This document shows, in pieces, positions 34,428 through 44,080 of a stretch of 64,000 bases of DNA. A program made the position numbers and the translations under genes. The notes under the pieces were generated by a model that ran no database searches, was not told the DNA's origin, and worked only from the letters and a program-made list of their open reading frames with translations. Origin of the DNA: Oscillospiraceae bacterium (lineage in GTDB: Bacteria; Bacillota; Clostridia; Oscillospirales; SIG627); the NCBI GenBank assembly GCA_015064635.1, contig SVRV01000004.1, positions 1-64,000 on the forward strand. The letters are read 5' to 3'. Position 1 is the first letter of the stretch. Every line of letters starts with the position of its first letter.

Positions 34428-36443
34428 TTATTTTTTGCTGTCTAAATATGCTTTTGCCGAATCTGCCGCTTTCTTGAAGAGAGTTACGTCTCTTGTGGTT
34501 GATGCAAGGGGTAACTGAAGCTCTCCGTGCTGCCTTTCGCCGAAGAAATCTCCGGGACCTCTTTGCTCAAGGTCATATTCGGCAATCTTGAAGCCGTCGG
34601 TGCATTTCGTCATAAATTCAAGGCGGGAAAGAGCATCACGACTCTTTGTGGAGGTTATGAAAATACACCAGGATTTATCCTTGCCTCTGCCGATGCGTCC
34701 TCGAAGCTGATGAAGCTGTGCAAGACCGAAGCGGTCGGAGTCCTCTATTGCCATAACCGTGGCGTTGGGCACGTTTACGCCCACCTCCACTACGGTAGTA
34801 GATACAAGAATTTGTATTTCGCCCTTTGCGAAGCCCTCCATAACCGCATTTTTGTCTGCAGGCTTCATTTTTCCGTGAAGGAGTCCAACGTTGTATCTTT
34901 CAAATCGCTTTTTCAGGCTTTCCGCCATTTCCACCGCCGACATAAGGCTTCCTTTTCCCGACACCTCACGTTCAAGTGCCTCCTCCTCGCTTTCCTCTAC
35001 CAGAGGACAGATGATGTACGCCTGATGTCCGTTTGCTATTTCACTTTCAATAAATCCGTACATTCTCTCACGCTTGGAGGGGGGGATGAGGAGTGTGGAT
35101 ATTTCCTGACGTCCCGGGGGAAGCTCGTCAAGAATCGAGACGTCAAGTCCTGCGTATAAGAACATTGCAAGTGTTCTGGGGATGGGGGTTGCCGACATAA
35201 CCAGATTGTTTCTCACCGTTGCCTTGGACAAAAGCTTTTCTCTTTGATTTACGCCGAAGCGGTGTTGCTCGTCGGTAATTACAAGTGTTAGGTTGTAGGG
35301 ACGGGTTTCCTCTTCAAAAAGAGCGTGTGTGCCCACAATTAAAAGGGGGTCATGAAGCTGTAAGTACTCACGGATGTTACGCCTTTCCTTGGCGCTTGTG
35401 GAGCCTGTGAGGAGCATTACTCTGAAGCCCATAGGCTCAAACCATGCCTTGAGAGTTTCAAAATGCTGGCAGGCAAGAATTTCTGTGGGCGCCATAAGAT
35501 AAGCTTTGCCGCCGTTTTTCATTGCTATGTATATAGCACCTGCCGCAACAGCTGTCTTTCCCGAGCCTACGTCGCCCTGCAGGAGACGGCGCATTGCACG
35601 GTGTGGCTGAACTGTTCCGGTCAGGTCATTTTCTATTTCGGCAAGAGAGCGCTTTTGCGCATTTGTAAGAGGAAAGGGCAGTGCATTTATAAAGGGGGTG
35701 GTGTCTACCTTTTCCATGGATGGGGCAATTTGTGTATCCTCACGCCGTCTCAATTTTTCTGCGGCGAGAGAGAATTCGAACAGCTCATCAAATATAAGCC
35801 TTTCCTTTGCTCTGTCAAGCACCCTTCCGTCGGTGGGACAGTGTATTTCGAAAAGTGCTTCTCCCAAGGGCATGAGCATGTTCTCACGACGCACCTCTTC
35901 GGGGAGAGTGTCAAGAATGTCCAAGGGGGATATTGAGCTTAGTAAGGTTTTGATTATTTTTGCTATTTTTCCCGAAGAAAGACCACCCTGAGGTGAATAA
36001 ACGGGAACGGTGTCGGCTGTCATTGCTTCTACCGGCTCAAAGGAAGGAGAAAACATAAAATATCCGCTTCCGCCTTTGGAAAGCTTGCCATAAAAGCGGT
36101 AGTCACTTCCCACATGGAAGGCGTTTACAAGATAGGTTTGATTGAAAAACGCTATCTGCACCGAGGGGGAGTCCTCTCTCTGCTTTGCCGAAAAGCGTAC
36201 TATCCTTTTTCCTGTTGGGGTAAATCCGATTCTCGGGGAGGTGGTAACTCTCATAATAAGCGCTACCTTACAGTCAAGAGGAGCGTCCTGAAGAAGATAG
36301 CGTGGGGTTCTGTCCTCATAAATTCTCGGATAAATATGCAAAAGGTCAAGGCAGGTGTTTATCCCCGCCTTGACCAGTGCTTCAGCTGTTTTTGTGCCTA
36401 CTCCCTTAATGGCGGAAACGGGCACCGTACTTAAATCTGTCAT
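34428..36443 (-). CDS. recG: ATP-dependent DNA helicase RecG
   Basis: The 671-residue enzyme remodels stalled replication forks and Holliday junctions. The wedge/OB domain (1-200; KGVGTKTAEALVKAGI, then YPRIYEDRT) precedes a superfamily 2 motor with Walker A GDVGSGKT, motif II DEQHRFG, SATPIPRT, TTVVEVGVNVPNA and QLRGRIGRG. Length is normal. Its ATG overlaps the stop of the upstream lipoprotein (ATGA), so it depends on that gene for transcription and coupling. Confidence 0.96.
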   Translation of the reverse strand: MTDLSTVPVSAIKGVGTKTAEALVKAGINTCLDLLHIYPRIYEDRTPRYLLQDAPLDCKVALIMRVTTSPRIGFTPTGKRIVRFSAKQREDSPSVQIAFFNQTYLVNAFHVGSDYRFYGKLSKGGSGYFMFSPSFEPVEAMTADTVPVYSPQGGLSSGKIAKIIKTLLSSISPLDILDTLPEEVRRENMLMPLGEALFEIHCPTDGRVLDRAKERLIFDELFEFSLAAEKLRRREDTQIAPSMEKVDTTPFINALPFPLTNAQKRSLAEIENDLTGTVQPHRAMRRLLQGDVGSGKTAVAAGAIYIAMKNGGKAYLMAPTEILACQHFETLKAWFEPMGFRVMLLTGSTSAKERRNIREYLQLHDPLLIVGTHALFEEETRPYNLTLVITDEQHRFGVNQREKLLSKATVRNNLVMSATPIPRTLAMFLYAGLDVSILDELPPGRQEISTLLIPPSKRERMYGFIESEIANGHQAYIICPLVEESEEEALEREVSGKGSLMSAVEMAESLKKRFERYNVGLLHGKMKPADKNAVMEGFAKGEIQILVSTTVVEVGVNVPNATVMAIEDSDRFGLAQLHQLRGRIGRGKDKSWCIFITSTKSRDALSRLEFMTKCTDGFKIAEYDLEQRGPGDFFGERQHGELQLPLASTTRDVTLFKKAADSAKAYLDSKK

Positions 36444-36940
36444 TTTGTTATAACGTCTTCAACGCTCTTGTTATCCTTTGTTGTGACAAACCATACTACG
36501 TCATCGAATGAGCCCTTTGACATATTCAAAGCGATGTTAGTGTCTTCAACAGAGTAAAGCTTAAATGTTTCGGAAAGGTTTTCACGTCTTGTGGCAAAGG
36601 CATTGAGAAGAGCTTCTGCTGTTGCCTTGTCCTTGCATTTGAAAATTCCGGCTTCGGCAACATTTGCTTTCTTTGAGGTGAAGAAAACATAATCTTCAAC
36701 GCCTTCAAAAACTGCGGCATCTCCGAAATAATATTCAAAGTCCTCGTCGAGAGGGTTCTCATTTGCGGTAAATACAGTGGTATCGGCAAGTGCGGGAAGT
36801 GCTGTAAGAGCTTCTGCCTTGCTTGCGGGGGAATAGTCGCTTGTCTTCCACTCTGCGCCGTCCTCGGATTTGTCAGAGCAGGAAATAAGAGTAAATGCAA
36901 ATATAAGTGTTAATACAAGAATAAGTGAAATCTTTTTCAT
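36440..36940 (-). CDS. DUF4358-type lipoprotein
   Basis: The 166-residue protein has a lipoprotein signal ending in LISC (Cys21), then a small domain resembling DUF4358 proteins of Clostridia (YFGDAAVFEGVEDYVFFTSK, then AEAGIFKCKD). Function unknown. It overlaps recG by four bases and has AAGGAGAAC before its ATG. The link with recG is probably only positional. Confidence 0.75.
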   Translation of the reverse strand: MKKISLILVLTLIFAFTLISCSDKSEDGAEWKTSDYSPASKAEALTALPALADTTVFTANENPLDEDFEYYFGDAAVFEGVEDYVFFTSKKANVAEAGIFKCKDKATAEALLNAFATRRENLSETFKLYSVEDTNIALNMSKGSFDDVVWFVTTKDNKSVEDVITK

Positions 36941-37102
36941 AGTGTTCTCCTTTTATTTTTCTTTACGGTTATATTTTACCCGCTTTGCATAAAAAATGCA
37001 AGTATATTTTTAAAACTGTTGCTTTTTTTGTTTTGATGGAGTATAATCAACTTGTAGTTGATTTTTGAATTTTATATCTTACCTTGAAAGTGGAGGGGCA
37101 AT

Positions 37103-38575
37103 ATGATAGAATCTGTAAAAAAGAGAGAAAAGGTAGATAAAATGAACGAAGAATTTGCAAAAAGACTTGTCAGCCTTCGAAAAGAGGCTAAAATAAATCA
37201 AAAACAATTAGGAGCTCTCATCGGAGTCAGTGACAGAGCGGTATCAAAATGGGAATGCGGACTGTCCCGTCCCAGCCTTGATGCCTGCTATGCACTGTCC
37301 AGAATATTCAAGGTGCCCCTTGATGAGCTTATTGCCACAGACAACAAAAGAGCCGAAGCTCAGACCAAGAGAAGGCAGGGAATGTCAAGCCTTAAATTCT
37401 TGTTTAAGGTGGGGCCGGGACCGTCAAGCTCACACACACTTGCAGCTTCCCGCGCGTCAAAGCTTTTTCTTGACCACCACGCAGATGCAGACAGCTTCAA
37501 GGTTATTTTGTACGGCTCACTTGCAAAAACAGGCTACGGACACGGAACCGAAAAGGCTATAAAGGATGTTTTTGAAAATAAAACGCTCACTTTGGAGCTT
37601 GATTATCTCACTGTTGATATCCCCCACCACAACACTATGGACTTTATTGCCCTGTCAAAGGGAGAAGAGCTTGACAAATGGCGTATATTCAGTGTCGGGG
37701 GCGGTACGTTTGAGGTGGAGGGAAAAGAGGAATTTTCCGAAAAAAGCATATACCCTCACAGCACCTTTGATGAGATTTGCCGATACATAAAAGAAAAGAA
37801 CATGAGGATTCCCGATTACGTTGAGGAGACAGAGGGCAGTGATATCTGGGAATGGCTTGGCGAAATATGGAACGCCATGAAGGAGAGCATTGAACGGGGA
37901 CTTGTGGCGGAAGGCATTCTTCCCGGAGGTCTGGAGGTACAGAGAAAAGCAAAGACTCTTTACAAAAGAGGACACATAGATGAAAGTGCCGAAACAAAGG
38001 AAAACAGACTTGTATGCTCTTTTGCATATGCGGTGAGTGAGGAAAATGCGTCGGGCGGAGTTGTGGTAACGGCACCCACCTGCGGAGCCTCGGGACTTTT
38101 ACCCGCAGTCCTTCGCTATCAGCAGATAAAAAGAGGCTACAGTGACAGAGAAATTTGCAGAGCACTGGCGGTGGCGGGACTTATAGGAAATATCATAAAG
38201 ACCAATGCATCCATATCGGGTGCCGAGTGCGGCTGTCAGGCGGAGATAGGCTCGGCTTGTTCAATGGCGGCGGCAGCTCTCGGAGAGCTTTTTGAAATGG
38301 ATATAGAGCAGATAGAATATGCCGCAGAGGTTGCAATGGAGCATCATCTCGGCCTTACCTGCGACCCCATAAGAGGACTTGTGCAGATTCCTTGTATTGA
38401 GCGTAATGCTGTCGGTGCAATGCGTGCCATTCAGGCGGTGAATCTTGCCAACTTCCTTTCGGACACACGTAAAATATCCTTTGACATAGTTGTTCAGACA
38501 ATGTACGAAACAGGTAAGGATATGTCCAAGATATACCGTGAAACGGCAGAGGGCGGACTTGCAAAGCTTTATTGA
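37103..38575 (+). CDS. HTH-domain fused to iron-sulfur L-serine dehydratase
   Basis: The 490-residue protein joins an XRE helix-turn-helix (about 17-72, QLGALIGVSDRAVSKWECGL) to a complete single-chain L-serine ammonia-lyase. The beta domain has GPGPSSSHT (104-112) and YGSLAKTGYGHGT; the alpha domain has TAPTCGASG (Cys327) and SGAECGCQAE. Cys378, Cys420 and Cys431 have the 42- and 11-residue spacing of the cluster ligands in the Legionella enzyme. It makes pyruvate and ammonia from serine. GGAGGGG precedes the ATG, and no stop or ribosome site separates the parts. The HTH may let the enzyme bind DNA in response to serine or oxygen; that is inference. Confidence 0.9.
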   Translation: MIESVKKREKVDKMNEEFAKRLVSLRKEAKINQKQLGALIGVSDRAVSKWECGLSRPSLDACYALSRIFKVPLDELIATDNKRAEAQTKRRQGMSSLKFLFKVGPGPSSSHTLAASRASKLFLDHHADADSFKVILYGSLAKTGYGHGTEKAIKDVFENKTLTLELDYLTVDIPHHNTMDFIALSKGEELDKWRIFSVGGGTFEVEGKEEFSEKSIYPHSTFDEICRYIKEKNMRIPDYVEETEGSDIWEWLGEIWNAMKESIERGLVAEGILPGGLEVQRKAKTLYKRGHIDESAETKENRLVCSFAYAVSEENASGGVVVTAPTCGASGLLPAVLRYQQIKRGYSDREICRALAVAGLIGNIIKTNASISGAECGCQAEIGSACSMAAAALGELFEMDIEQIEYAAEVAMEHHLGLTCDPIRGLVQIPCIERNAVGAMRAIQAVNLANFLSDTRKISFDIVVQTMYETGKDMSKIYRETAEGGLAKLY

Positions 38576-38655
38576 TACCTTTTGAAAAGTGAATTTATAA
38601 ACCTCTTACAAAGGAGCAAAGTCGTAACAAAATGTTCACATTTTCCCAAAAAGGC

Positions 38656-38746
38656 TTGACATTTGAGTCTTATGGTGATAAACTATATTATATAAAATAG
38701 TCTTGGTGTGTTCATTTTTACCGAGACTCTCTGTGAGAGGTTTTTT
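38656..38746 (+). promoter_or_regulatory. Promoter and hairpin before CapD-like gene
   Basis: TTGACA (38656-38661), 17 bp, TAAACT (38679-38684). Directly before the ATG, CTCTC-TGT-GAGAG (38727-38739) forms a small hairpin followed by six T. The hairpin includes the only ribosome site (GAGAGG), so it may limit translation or end some transcripts. Confidence 0.6.
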
Positions 38747-40627
38747 ATGAAACGCTTTAATAAGAGTTTTTTTGTTCGAAGATTTCGTTTGATGCTTCTT
38801 GATACGCTTTTTTCGAACGTGGCTTTTTTTGCTGCACTGTTACTCTCTTATAATTTCCAAATAAAAAATATTTCTGTTTATTCCTTTTTTTACATCCCTC
38901 TAAGTTTAATTTTTATCCCCCTTTGTATATATGTGTGCGGTACACACAGAATTACGTGGCGCCATGCGGGATTCCGTGATATATTTAAGTTGTCTGTATC
39001 CTTGTGCCTTGGTTCTGCTGTTTCTCTTGTGTGTGCTTTTTGCACGTCTTGGGGAATGTTCGGGCTCCTTGAAGCTATGTTTGTGGTGCTTTTTGGTATT
39101 GTTGCCTCCGTTTCACTCCGTATGTTTATACGCCATATAGCGATAAGGACTCACAAAAAGACGAGAGAGATGGAGCTCCACCGTACAGGTGACCTTTGGG
39201 ATTACGGAAAGTCTATTGTAATAGGTGCGGGCACAGGTGCAGAAATTCTTTTGAGATCCTTGTTTTCCGATGCTTCATTTACAAAATGCGATCCGGTTGC
39301 GGTTGTGGATGACAATAAGAAAATTCACGGCTCGCTCATCAGAGGAGTACCTGTAATAGGCTCAAGAGAGGATATTCCCGAAATAGTTCGCAAAAACAGA
39401 ATAAAGACGATATTCTTTGCAATTCCTTCGGCAACCAACGAGGAGCGCCGTGAGATTTTAAAGATATGCTCATCTACCGGCTGTGACGTGCGTATATTGC
39501 CTGCTGTTGATGAGTCTCTTGATAACACAGACCCTGTTTCAAAAATCCGAAAGGTATCGGTTTTTGACCTTCTGGGAAGAGAACCAATAAGAATAGACGT
39601 CAACAAAATATGCGGATATGTTGAAGGCAAGGTCGTTATGGTTACGGGCGGAGGCGGCTCCATCGGAAGTGAGCTCTGCCGTCAGATAGCCGAGCGCTCT
39701 CCCAAAAAGCTTATTATTTTCGACATATATGAAAACAGTACTTACGATATTTTAAACGAGCTTAAAAGAAATCATCCCGAGGTGGACGTTCTCGCTCTTA
39801 TCGGCTCGGTAAGAGATGAGGAAAGACTTAACTCGGTGTTTGACGAATACCGTCCCGAAATAGTTTATCACGCCGCCGCTCACAAGCACGTGCCCCTTAT
39901 GGAGGATTCACCCCACGAGGCGGTTAAGAATAACGTATTCGGAACATTTAACACCGTCCGTGCGGCGGATAAGTTTGGTACAAAGAGATTTGTTATGATT
40001 TCCACAGACAAGGCGGTAAATCCCACCAACATTATGGGTACCACCAAGAGACTGTGCGAAATGATAATTCAGGCATACAATAAAAAGAGTAGTACCGAAT
40101 ATGTTGCCGTGCGTTTCGGTAACGTTCTCGGCTCAAACGGAAGTGTTATTCCCCTTTTTGAAAAGCAGATTGCGGAGGGCGGACCCGTTACGGTTACCCA
40201 TCCCGACATAATAAGATATTTCATGACCATTCCCGAAGCGGTCTCTCTTGTACTTTCGGCAGGGGCATCGGCAAAGGGTGGAGAAATATTCGTGCTTGAT
40301 ATGGGTGAGCCTGTCAAGATTCTTGACCTTGCCGAGAATATGATAAGACTTTCCGGATTTGAACCCTATCACGATATCAATATTGAATTTACCGGTCTCC
40401 GTCCGGGCGAAAAGCTTTATGAGGAGCTTTTGATGGACGAAGAGGGACTTCAAAAGACAGACAATTCGCTCATTTACATAGGACAGCCTATTTCACTTGA
40501 CGACGACGAGTTTTTCTCCTCTCTCGAGGAGCTGTGGAAGGTTGCGTGCGATGAGGATTCGGACATAAGAGCGGCACTTCATAAGATGGTTCCTACGTTT
40601 AATGAAACCCCCTGTAAAAAAGGATAG
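38747..40627 (+). CDS. Membrane-anchored NDP-sugar 4,6-dehydratase/epimerase (CapD/PglF/WbpM type)
   Basis: The 626-residue protein has four N-terminal membrane helices (about 12-130), a first nucleotide-binding domain (IVIGAGTGAEILLRSL) and a C-terminal short-chain dehydrogenase domain with TGGGGSIGSELCRQ, AAAHKHVPLME and STDKAVNPTNIMGTTKR. These enzymes convert UDP-GlcNAc to 4-keto-6-deoxy sugars for capsule, O-antigen or glycoprotein glycans. The ATG at 38747 is used since GAGAGG precedes it. WecB-like and NahK-like genes follow within a few bases. Confidence 0.9.
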   Translation: MKRFNKSFFVRRFRLMLLDTLFSNVAFFAALLLSYNFQIKNISVYSFFYIPLSLIFIPLCIYVCGTHRITWRHAGFRDIFKLSVSLCLGSAVSLVCAFCTSWGMFGLLEAMFVVLFGIVASVSLRMFIRHIAIRTHKKTREMELHRTGDLWDYGKSIVIGAGTGAEILLRSLFSDASFTKCDPVAVVDDNKKIHGSLIRGVPVIGSREDIPEIVRKNRIKTIFFAIPSATNEERREILKICSSTGCDVRILPAVDESLDNTDPVSKIRKVSVFDLLGREPIRIDVNKICGYVEGKVVMVTGGGGSIGSELCRQIAERSPKKLIIFDIYENSTYDILNELKRNHPEVDVLALIGSVRDEERLNSVFDEYRPEIVYHAAAHKHVPLMEDSPHEAVKNNVFGTFNTVRAADKFGTKRFVMISTDKAVNPTNIMGTTKRLCEMIIQAYNKKSSTEYVAVRFGNVLGSNGSVIPLFEKQIAEGGPVTVTHPDIIRYFMTIPEAVSLVLSAGASAKGGEIFVLDMGEPVKILDLAENMIRLSGFEPYHDINIEFTGLRPGEKLYEELLMDEEGLQKTDNSLIYIGQPISLDDDEFFSSLEELWKVACDEDSDIRAALHKMVPTFNETPCKKG

Positions 40628-40630
40628 AAC

Positions 40631-41722
40631 ATGAAAAAAATAATGCTTGTTTTCGGAACACGTCCCGAAGCAATAAAGATGTGTCCACTTGTACTTGAGC
40701 TCAAATCAAGGAAGGATGCCGAAACCGTTGTGTGTGTAACCGGTCAGCACAGACAGATGCTTGACAGCGTGCTTGAAACCTTCGGGGTGGTACCCGACTA
40801 TGATTTGTCAATAATGAAGGAAAAGCAGACACTTTTTGACATTACAACAAATATTCTTACCAAGATAAAGTCTGTCCTTGAGGAGGTAAAGCCCGACGTT
40901 GTACTGGTACACGGTGACACCTCTACGACCTTTGTTACGGCACTTGCCGCCTTTTATCTGCAGATTCCCATTGGTCACGTTGAAGCAGGACTCAGAACCT
41001 ATAACATCTATTCCCCCTATCCCGAGGAGTTCAACCGTCAGGCAGTGGGAATAATATCAAAATACAATTTTTCGCCCACACAGATGTCGGCGGACAATCT
41101 TATCCGAGAGGGTAAGGATAAATCCACAATATACATAACGGGCAATACAGCGATTGATGCCCTTAAAACCACGGTTAAAGATGAGTATACACACCCCGAG
41201 CTTGAATGGGCAAAGGGGTCACGCCTTATAACTCTTACGGCTCACAGACGTGAAAATCTGGGTGAGCCCATGGCAAATATGTTCCGTGCCATTCGCCGTA
41301 TCATTGATGAGCACGAGGACGTTAAGGCAATATACCCCATTCATATGAATCCCGTGGTGCGTGAATGCGCAGACAAGTATCTTGGTGATTCGGACAGAAT
41401 ACATATCATTGAGCCGCTGGACGTTTTGGACTTCCATAACTTCCTTGCACGCTCATATATGATTCTTACCGACAGCGGTGGCATTCAGGAGGAGGCTCCT
41501 TCCCTTGGAAAGCCCGTCCTTGTAATGCGTGATACGACAGAGCGCCCCGAGGGCGTAAAGGCAGGTACCTTGAAGCTTGTGGGTACCGATGAAGAAGTAA
41601 TCTATGAAAACTTTAAAACACTCCTGGAGGATAAGGAGGCGTATGACAGAATGAGTCATGCCGCCAATCCTTACGGTGACGGTACTGCATGCCGTCGTAT
41701 TGCCGATATCCTTCTTGGGTGA
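40631..41722 (+). CDS. wecB: UDP-N-acetylglucosamine 2-epimerase (non-hydrolysing)
   Basis: The 363-residue enzyme interconverts UDP-GlcNAc and UDP-ManNAc for cell-surface polymers. Landmarks are FGTRPEAIKM, VHGDTSTTF, GHVEAGLRT, PEEFNR, LTAHRRENLGEP and TDSGGIQEEAPSLGKPVL. It begins three bases after the CapD-like stop and is cotranscribed with it. Confidence 0.95.
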   Translation: MKKIMLVFGTRPEAIKMCPLVLELKSRKDAETVVCVTGQHRQMLDSVLETFGVVPDYDLSIMKEKQTLFDITTNILTKIKSVLEEVKPDVVLVHGDTSTTFVTALAAFYLQIPIGHVEAGLRTYNIYSPYPEEFNRQAVGIISKYNFSPTQMSADNLIREGKDKSTIYITGNTAIDALKTTVKDEYTHPELEWAKGSRLITLTAHRRENLGEPMANMFRAIRRIIDEHEDVKAIYPIHMNPVVRECADKYLGDSDRIHIIEPLDVLDFHNFLARSYMILTDSGGIQEEAPSLGKPVLVMRDTTERPEGVKAGTLKLVGTDEEVIYENFKTLLEDKEAYDRMSHAANPYGDGTACRRIADILLG

Positions 41723-41748
41723 AAGATATAATGAAAAGAGGTAATTTC

Positions 41749-42846
41749 ATGAACGATGCAAACGTGTTGAACGAGCTTATCGAGGTTGGTAAGGCCTTTC
41801 GTTTGGAAGGAGAGTTTGACAGCTTCACTCTCATTACTCACGGAAACATAAACACAACTTACAGAGTAGTGTATAAAAAGCCTGATAAATCCTATATTTT
41901 CCAGAAGGTCAACACATATGTTTTCCATGAGCCGAAACTTATAATGCAGAACATAGACCTTGTAACCGAGCACATCAGAAAGAAGAATCCCAACAACAAA
42001 TGTCTTCATTTCCATCACACAAGCGATGGCTCGAACTTCCTTTTCACAGAGGAAGGCAAGTTCTGGAGAGTTTCAAACGATTTTGATTCACTTACGTATC
42101 AGGGCTCATCCGACCCGGCGGTGCTTCGACAGGCAGGAAGAGCTTTCGGAGAATTCCAGCTCTCTCTTTCGGATTTTGATGCGTCCCTTCTCCATGATAC
42201 TATCCCCAATTTCCACAATACAAAGAAGCGCCTTGAAGGCTTTTTTGCCAACGTTGAAAAGGATGAGTACGGCAGAGTGGCAGAGGTAAAGGATGAAATA
42301 GATTTTATCCGTGCACACAGAGAGACAGCCTCACACCTTACAGAGCTTTTTGAAAGCGGAAAGATTCCCGCAAGAGTTACACACAATGACACGAAGATAA
42401 ACAACGTACTTTTCAATAAGGAAACAGGTGAACCGCTTGCGGTTATCGACCTTGACACTGTAATGCCCGGACTTGCATCCCACGATTTCGGAGATGCTGT
42501 ACGCTTTGCGGCAAACACCGCTGCGGAGGATGAAAAGGACCTTTCAAAGGTATCTCTTGACCTTGACCTTTACCGTGGCTTTGCGGAGGGCTTCATTTCC
42601 GCCGCCGCTCCCATTCTTACCGATGCAGAGCTTGAAACAATGGCGCTCGGCGCTCTCACTATTGCAATAGAGCTTGGTATGCGTTTCCTTGACGATTACA
42701 TAACAGGTGACAAGTACTTCACCACACATTACGAGGGACACAACCTTGTGCGTGCAAGATGTCAGCTTACTTTGGCTGCGGATATGGAGAAAAAGATGGA
42801 CCAAATGAACGCCATTGTTCATGAAACTGCCGCAAAAGTGAGATAA
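41749..42846 (+). CDS. NahK-like N-acetylhexosamine 1-kinase (APH fold)
   Basis: The 365-residue protein matches Bifidobacterium NahK over its length: HGNINTTYRV, YIFQKVNTYVF, a kinase loop RVTHNDTKINNVLF and VIDLDTVMPG, with DFGDAVRFAANTAAEDEKDLS and GMRFLDDY. NahK phosphorylates GlcNAc/GalNAc at C1 to feed UDP-HexNAc synthesis. The ATG at 41749 follows AGAGGTAA; an ATG at 41731 lacks a site. Placed after wecB and with a GH20 hexosaminidase 2 kb away, it suggests salvage of amino sugars. Confidence 0.85.
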   Translation: MNDANVLNELIEVGKAFRLEGEFDSFTLITHGNINTTYRVVYKKPDKSYIFQKVNTYVFHEPKLIMQNIDLVTEHIRKKNPNNKCLHFHHTSDGSNFLFTEEGKFWRVSNDFDSLTYQGSSDPAVLRQAGRAFGEFQLSLSDFDASLLHDTIPNFHNTKKRLEGFFANVEKDEYGRVAEVKDEIDFIRAHRETASHLTELFESGKIPARVTHNDTKINNVLFNKETGEPLAVIDLDTVMPGLASHDFGDAVRFAANTAAEDEKDLSKVSLDLDLYRGFAEGFISAAAPILTDAELETMALGALTIAIELGMRFLDDYITGDKYFTTHYEGHNLVRARCQLTLAADMEKKMDQMNAIVHETAAKVR

Positions 42847-42890
42847 CACTGAACAAATTGAAAATTTTTTCACAAAGTTTCAAAAAGGTA

Positions 42891-42919
42891 TTGCAAAATA
42901 GAGATTTTTGGAATATAAT
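42891..42919 (+). promoter_or_regulatory. Sigma-A promoter of gapA
   Basis: TTGCAA (42891-42896), 17 bp, TATAAT (42914-42919), with AAGGAG and the ATG at 42964 downstream. Confidence 0.75.
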
Positions 42920-42963
42920 GTATTCTTGGAAAAACAAAAAACTTTATATAAAGGAGAAAAATT

Positions 42964-43980
42964 ATGTCAGTTAAAGTTGCTATTAACGGTTTCGGCCGTA
43001 TCGGACGCCTTGCGTTCAGACAGATGTTCGGTGCTGAGGGCTACGAAGTTGTAGCTATCAACGACCTTACAGATCCCAAGATGCTCGCTCACCTTCTCAA
43101 GTATGACACAGCTCAGGGCAAGTATGCTCTTGCTGATACTGTTGAGTCTGATGAAAGCAGCATCACAGTAAACGGAAAGAATATCAAGATCTATGCTGAA
43201 AAGGATGCTAACAACTGTCCTTGGGGCGAGCTTGGTGTTGACGTTGTTCTCGAGTGTACAGGTTTCTACACATCAACAGAGAAGTCAATGGCTCACATCA
43301 ACGCAGGTGCTAAGAAGGTTGTTATCTCTGCTCCCGCAGGTAAGGATCTCAAGACTATCGTATTCAGTGTTAACGAAAACACTCTTACCGCTGATGACAA
43401 GATCATCTCTGCTGCTTCTTGTACAACAAACTGCCTTGCTCCCATGGCTAAGGCTCTCAACGATTACGCTCCCATCCAGAGCGGCATCATGACAACTGTT
43501 CACGCTTACACAGGCGACCAGATGATTCTCGACGGTCCTCACAGAAAGGGTGACCTTCGCCGTGCAAGAGCAGGTGCTCAGAACATCGTTCCCAACTCAA
43601 CAGGTGCTGCTAAGGCTATCGGTCTTGTAATCCCCGAGCTCAACGGTAAGCTTATCGGTTCAGCTCAGAGAGTTCCCACTTGCACAGGTTCAACTACAAT
43701 CCTCGTTGCAGTTGTTAAGGGCAAGGATATCACAGTTGAAGGTATCAACGCAGCTATGAAGGCTCAGGCTTCTGCTTCCTTCGGCTACAACACAGACGAA
43801 ATCGTTTCATCCGACGTTATCGGTATGACATACGGTTCACTCTTTGATGCAACTCAGACAATGGTTGCAAAGATTGACGACGACACATATCAGGTACAGG
43901 TTGTTTCTTGGTACGACAACGAGAACTCCTACACAAGCCAGATGGTTCGTACAATCAAGTACTTCGCAGAGCTTAACTAA
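42964..43980 (+). CDS. gapA: Glyceraldehyde-3-phosphate dehydrogenase, type I
   Basis: The 338-residue enzyme oxidises glyceraldehyde-3-phosphate with NAD+ in glycolysis. NAD motif [12 protein letters not shown] at the start, catalytic Cys153 in [12 protein letters not shown], the His in [10 protein letters not shown], and WYDNENSY at the C-terminus are all present. Asn33-Asp34 after VVAI favours NAD over NADP. Codon choice is strongly biased, as in the aldolase gene, as expected for high expression. AAGGAG precedes the ATG. Confidence 0.97.
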   Translation: MSVKVAINGFGRIGRLAFRQMFGAEGYEVVAINDLTDPKMLAHLLKYDTAQGKYALADTVESDESSITVNGKNIKIYAEKDANNCPWGELGVDVVLECTGFYTSTEKSMAHINAGAKKVVISAPAGKDLKTIVFSVNENTLTADDKIISAASCTTNCLAPMAKALNDYAPIQSGIMTTVHAYTGDQMILDGPHRKGDLRRARAGAQNIVPNSTGAAKAIGLVIPELNGKLIGSAQRVPTCTGSTTILVAVVKGKDITVEGINAAMKAQASASFGYNTDEIVSSDVIGMTYGSLFDATQTMVAKIDDDTYQVQVVSWYDNENSYTSQMVRTIKYFAELN

Positions 43981-43996
43981 TTTAAGTAAATAAGGT

Positions 43997-44056
43997 GATA
44001 GGTGCAAGCGAATGCTTGCACCTATCTAAAAAACATAATTGTTAAAAAATTAACAA
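43997..44056 (+). promoter_or_regulatory. Hairpin after gapA and inverted repeat before araC-type gene
   Basis: GATAGGTGCAAGC and its perfect 13-base complement (43997-44026, loop GAAT) follow gapA but are not trailed by a T-run, so it may protect the mRNA 3' end. TTGTTAA-AAAA-TTAACAA (44039-44056) is a perfect inverted repeat 25 bp before the AraC-type start and could be an operator. Confidence 0.55.
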
Positions 44057-44080
44057 AGTCAAAGGTTTAAGGATTTCAAA

